A DNA stretch of 64,000 nt, from positions 124,001 to 188,000 of the forward strand of contig MBPM02000035.1 of assembly GCA_001695595.3 (NCBI GenBank), in the 5' to 3' direction. Under the pieces are notes generated by a model. The model saw only the letters and a program-made list of their open reading frames with translations. It did no database searches and was not told the DNA's origin. Made by a program: the position numbers and the translations under genes. The first letter of the stretch is position 1, and each line of letters opens with the position of its first letter. Of the stretch, positions 58,921 through 64,000 are shown one piece after another. The stretch is from Plasmopara viticola. Taxonomy: Eukaryota; Oomycota; Peronosporomycetes; Peronosporales; Peronosporaceae.

Positions 58921-61900
58921 GGCTGAAGTGGAATAGCAGGTTTTAGTGCCAAGACAAGCAAGCACTTACTCTTGAAGTCAAAAAGATGCTTTTCTTTGTT
59001 CACGTTGAGAATGGAGGCCAGGGACCATTACTTAACGTTAATTTGACCAAACAACTTCGGCGTGTTGTTGCTGACTTGGCAGATTTCCAGTGAACAAATA
59101 TTAAATCGCTCTTCAGTTTTCATTTTTCAGTATAGGTACGCAGTCAATATCGAATCTTTCTTGCTTACATAAAACAAAATATTCATTCGGTCTAGATAAT
59201 TAAGTGATGAAAAGCTGCTACACAATGATGACCCGCTGCTAAAAAACGCACTCGATGTTGGAAGGCACAGGCCTCCGAGGCCTTGCGACTCAAATTTAAC
59301 GTATTTATTTGATAAGGACTATCTCTTAGCTGTGCAGACGATGACTTGCCGTGTAGTAATGCGAAGCATTTAAGGTTCTATAAATGCACTGTGGCGCATC
59401 ACAACGGACAACTTTCGATGAAGCACGGAGTTATGCGATGAAGATGCTGACCTATACTAGAATTACAAAAATTGCTATATTGCTACCCACTCCGTCAATC
59501 ATAGCCAAAGTCAATAGATATAGGGTATTGAGCAAAACAAAATATCGCCCAGCACGAGAGAAGTACCAGGAGGAGCAACTATTTTGCCGCCTCACTTCGT
59601 TGATAGATTTCAGTGGGAATGCGGAACATACGAGGGAACCATTTCTAATTAAAGCAGTGTTTTAGTAATATTTATACTGTTTGTCAGTAATGAAGCTGAA
59701 TGGGGAAGATTTGCCTCATTCACACTTTAATTGGCAAAATGCTTTGGCCGTTGCGGGTAGTGCTTTCATATATCTATTTATCTGTTACTTAACATTGCTG
59801 ATATAGAAAACACTTGCCTTAGTTGAAGCTATCTACTCATGCTTGCCATTGACATTACTAAGCGTATTATTAAATTCCCATCGAATCAGCACCAAAAACG
59901 ATCAATGTCACGCCGACCTTATTAAAACAGATACTTCACGTTCATATTGCTTAAATCGTGATTTATCAATGAAGTGTTGACTAAATCGAGCATGACTACA
60001 AAAAGCTATACATTGCACGTAGCTTCCGTACAAATCCGATCTGCACTTACCCCAGGAGAGAACTTAAATATCTGGTCACTTCAAAAAGGTCATTAATTTA
60101 TCAGAGAATGGAGATTTAAAACGGGCTTAAGCATCTTTGGACTACACTTGTGTTGCGCGGTGTACATGTAGCGAGAAGGTTTTATAAGTTTAGACACACA
60201 TAGCACGCTTTGATTAGAAATATTGTTTGCCTCCACACAGCTGGTGTATGGGTTATCTTATGCGTGAAGCTTAGCTGCTTGGTCAATCAATTTGCAAATA
60301 GCTGGTCTGATCGTGCCTCGCGATCGTGATATTGTAAGACTTAGGATTTTGAAGCTTAGGTCACCGATCTGCCCATCTTGATACACTAGACTAACCTTCC
60401 AAAGAATTAAATGTGAGCCAAGCATACTGAATCCTTGATCATTGTCTAAAGTCAATCAAGTCATATGAACATATCTAAGCGCTAAATATTCAATCGATCG
60501 ACTGTTCATGAACTCTTAGTCCAGCCAGCTACCTATTTCGACAGCAATTTAGATACCGCAATCCAATCAACAATCAAATTGCCGCTTTCCTTATCTATGT
60601 CCTTAAGTCATGGACATTATTGAAAAACGTCGGAAAATTTGCTGTGTTACAATTCTATGACCATCTTTATGTTATTCTTTGCTTCGACTGTGACCCTCAT
60701 CACTAGCATGCTTGCATTTAATCAGGGTCGTCGTCTTGCACTCTATATAGATTCTTCCCTGATGATCTCGGTGGATGAACAGGGAAAAGAGCTCTAAACT
60801 TTTTTAAAAACATCAAGTACCTACCGAAGTTTTAGCGGACAGTCAGTGAAAAAAATTGCCAAAAGACAGACGCCACTCAGGCCGTGCGTTTGCTCAGCAT
60901 TCTCGGCACTTAGTGCTACGGCAGTTGAATACGGGTCGACGCGGCAAAGTTTAATAGGAGCTCCAGGATCACAGGCCATTATCGCAGCTCGGGTATCCAC
61001 TACGATACAGCGTATACAAACATTTGCAATCGAACCACACGACTTGAAATTAATTATTGATAGACCGACAAGCTGGAAGTCCTCTTATAAAGGCAACTGA
61101 CAACATTTCCATAAAAAAAAGACTCGTTTCCCTCCATCAAAACGAAGCTAATGTCTTTCTGCAGAGAGGTTTCAAGCTGCTCTTGAGCTACGAAAGCCAG
61201 AGGAATCGTAGAAAGTAAGGATGTCGCATAAGATATGTGTCTTAAGAGCATCCAGAGTACTCACAAGCTTCGGCAAACTACTGCTACCGCGGCTCTTTAA
61301 ATTCATTGTGCCAGGATTGTTTCACTTTACGAGCGCAGCGAACATATACATACCAATCTTGTCTCCGTTTTCTATCGACTTAATCAAAACAGGTGCCAAC
61401 GTAGTTGTGCTCTTCAAATCCACAAGTAATAACAGACCTTGATCGTTTTATGTTACTAACCTTGTATTTGCAAAAGTACGTCTGCCTTTGGCCTGTGACC
61501 ATATCGCGAAGCTTAACAGCAGGGCTATTGGCAGATGAAGCAGGATTCAGAGTCGAGATGCATCCCAATTTTGTGCTGTCTACACGGTAAGATTAGCGGG
61601 CCACAATTGCTCAGCAGTAGTATAGCTTTACTGCTTCCCTCTACCAGCGGTCAAGCAAGTCAGGTTTTATTGTAAGCGCACTTGATCGGTATCCCGTCTA
61701 CGGACCCTTTTAATTTGCTCTTTAGCACTGGCCAATTAGGTCGACAATCATTGATCTATTCTGCTTGATTTCGCCGCAATTTTGGCTCGAGGATACTTCA
61801 TTCTTGCACCTTAGCAATATGTATTGGCTGTAGCAGTCCGATAAAATTTTGCTTTGTCCGCTTCTTAGGACGGCAGTTTCAAAAGGAATTTGGCTGCACT

Positions 61901-61962
61901 CAGTACCGAAAGACTATTGGATGCCTATAAACTTTCTCTTGTCTTTGGCGTGCTAGAAGTAA

Positions 61963-62262
61963 ATGGCAACGAAGGGCACCCAGGAAATGTTATTTAGATA
62001 TGATGGTCTTACAATTACAATGGCATCGACTGAGATTTGTTGCTTACCACTTCGCTTTGGTAGACGCTGCTACAGCTACTATAAAAAATGCCTGAAGAAC
62101 CCATTAGCGAACGACCCCGAGACAGGTGGTCACACAAAAAGAGTTAACTGCGTGCTCAAAGACGCACTGCGCATTATGTGTACTCAAGCGGGTCGACCAT
62201 TTGTTAATGATTGCGCTTGCAAAAAGAAATGCGACATACGGGTCTTACATGTTATTCTGTAA
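61963..62262 (+). CDS. Hypothetical cysteine-rich small protein
   Basis: The ATG at 61963 opens 99 codons with nine cysteines, including CCLPLRFGRRCYSYYKKC and CACKKKC. The pattern could suggest a metal-binding or disulphide-rich domain. There is no signal peptide, so a secreted effector is not supported. The 27 bases upstream belong to a segment that also occurs near 8633, so the ORF may lie inside a repeat. No family is recognised. Confidence 0.25.
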   Translation: MATKGTQEMLFRYDGLTITMASTEICCLPLRFGRRCYSYYKKCLKNPLANDPETGGHTKRVNCVLKDALRIMCTQAGRPFVNDCACKKKCDIRVLHVIL

Positions 62263-64000
62263 ATGGGATGAGACACCCTATAGCTCCATTTAATTTTAGA
62301 TGCACAAACGTTTCTAATAAAAGTGAGAGAGAGGCTTGAAGTTTTTGTCTATTTTTGATTTTATCACGAAACGGTAAGCTGACTTAGAGAAAAGTCAAAT
62401 AAGCATCATCAGCAGGCAAAAAGGATGCGACTGAATAATAATTAGGCTAAGATAAACATAAAAGCGGAAATACATGCAGCTCTATTAGTAAGATAATAAC
62501 CGAATACTTTCAGCTAAAAAGAGTGAGCTCAGTGTCTACAAACAAAGTAAGAGGTATAACAAATCTTAAGATTCCGAGCCTCATAAAATTTTCAGGTGCC
62601 GCAGCATCATTATAAGGCGTTTATTATGCGCTCGACCTTGCTGGTAAGGCGAGTACGGGCGGCCATACGTTGGATGATGGTGCTAAAGCCGCTGCCGTAT
62701 TGACCATAGAAATTTGAGACCGCGGTTTAATATTAACTTGCGCCTCGTCAACGAATCTTCCTGTATTCTCTCCTGCATTGTTACCAACGCGATATTATTG
62801 TAGAGCTTATGCCAAAGCAAAGAGAGGCTCCGGGGTGTTACGACCCAAGCCCAACCACATTAGATCGAGTACTATACGTCCGTAGTCGTTTTACGTGGTC
62901 GGTTGGCAATAATTCAGTCTCGGCTTAGATGTAACGTCGAACTGGATTTGGTTTTCGAGCGCGGGTATGGGGTCATCCGACTTAACACCGGTGTGCAACC
63001 AAAACTGCCCGTTTCTTCTAAGCCCAAGATCGCAATGGGCAAACCAGGTTAACGGCTTTCGAGAGCTGTGTATAGCCTTGACACTTTACAAGAAGCTACT
63101 GGCGATTGTAAAAGCGTCTCTGCCTTCGTAAGCTCTCCACATTGAGGTGCCGCTGGCTTTGACGATCAATGATCAAGGAAAAGGCTTCTTGTGTGTAGCT
63201 TTGCGCCTTCTTTAAAAGAAGCAATGACTTCTGTGTAATTAAATAGATGCACTTAAAGTTTTTCTGGGTCGGATCTGGGGATCAGGGCTTAGCTTCTTTC
63301 AGTCAACTTCGGGCTTTAAAGCCCTTGAGTTAAAAGGAGACCTCTTTGACCATGTGACGTACTTTTTTACAATGAGCTCAACTCAGCTTAAGAAGTCTGC
63401 TTTGCGTCGGGAACAATTTCTCTTGTAGTGAGCCATAGACAGGCTTATGTGGTCCTTAAGTCGCACAGTAAAGCACGTCTAATAAACGGGTACTTACTAA
63501 TTTTTGGGCTTGAGCCTCTGTTCGATTGACCAAGCGCAATCTTACATAACAAACAACCCATAAGTACCCAAAGACGAGGAAAATTGAATTGCCGCCGATT
63601 CAATTTTACTTCTTTGAGACTACAAAGTCACAAAGCTCCACAAAAACTTAGGCATAAACGATGGCCAGGTGGCCACTTTATAGGAGGGATCGTCATCGGT
63701 GTGCTGGTTTAATTGGCCGATGTAGGGAGGCGAAACTATTTAAAAAGATGTGAGCAAACAATCTCCATTCAGCTCGAAGCACTCTCCTTGTGATTGCCGC
63801 CGTCTGCACTGAGGCTTTCTAACCTAATATAGTACCATAATCACCGACCTCACGGTCAGGGACTCCTTGCTGAGTGGTGACGACCCACCAGAACTGACGC
63901 TGACAAGAGCAGAAAGGATGCTACTTCAAAAGCATCGTCAGCTGTCTTACCCGCACTGGATATCTGATATTTAAGCCGGTGTTAGGAGCAAAAGAGGTTT

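Larger units (their letters stand above)
54646..64000. other. Gene-poor right flank with decayed elements
   Basis: Apart from the small ORFs and element fragments listed separately, no gene is supported. A plus-strand stretch near 55370-55490 reads protein-like (HYKFLAPESLKVLDGEVISN) but ends in stops. Near 62836 a purine-rich GAGGCTCCGGGG precedes TGTTACGACCCAAGC, which resembles a polypurine tract and Gypsy LTR start. The window edge cuts a short open frame at about 63840-63975. Confidence 0.4.

Noticed and set aside
1..64000. CRISPR array, prophage or bacterial operon
   Set aside because: There are no spaced direct repeats of that kind, and spliced eukaryotic genes occur in all gene islands.

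Overview
The window looks like nuclear DNA of an oomycete, most likely a Peronosporales species (Phytophthora or a zoospore-forming downy mildew relative). The main reason is a 1225-residue protein that joins a seven-helix receptor-like region to a phosphatidylinositol-phosphate kinase, an architecture known chiefly from oomycetes. Very short introns (about 50 to 190 bases), tight gene islands and long tracts of decayed Copia and Gypsy retroelements agree with this. A near-complete LZTFL1/BBS17 gene suggests that the organism still makes flagella. The species cannot be fixed from the sequence alone.

The layout is gene islands in repeat-rich sequence. Positions 1-11546 hold no gene I can confirm, only decayed coding fragments including a Gypsy gag remnant. 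Island 1 (11547-15137) holds a TMEM128-like membrane protein, NDUFV2 (complex I), UQCRH/QCR6 (complex III hinge) and ribosomal protein S26. NDUFV2 and UQCRH are divergent and share a 14-base motif in a 271-base intergenic region. Positions 15138-25090 are gene-poor. Island 2 (25091-27710) is one two-exon gene for a low-complexity protein with a SAP-like helical segment. Positions 27711-30287 hold unrecognised coding fragments.

Island 3 (30288-39262) carries LZTFL1, RPL39, the GPCR-PIPK gene and a convergent pair of unrecognised proteins that share short motifs and appear to be paralogues. A Copia element with several stops and frameshifts fills 42184-46140. A 154-base tandem duplication lies at 48983-49290. 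Island 4 (51430-54645) has the Golgi Qb-SNARE membrin and, converging on it, the PRP4 spliceosomal kinase. The remainder to 64000 is repeat-derived, with one small membrane-protein ORF and one cysteine-rich ORF of unknown status.

The recognised genes are housekeeping genes (respiration, translation, splicing, ER-Golgi transport), plus signalling (GPCR-PIPK) and ciliary (LZTFL1) genes. They do not form one pathway. Exon joints were set by reading frame, GT/AG borders and family similarity recalled from knowledge; no search was run. Many conceptual ORFs here begin at non-ATG codons, so I moved starts to the first plausible ATG.
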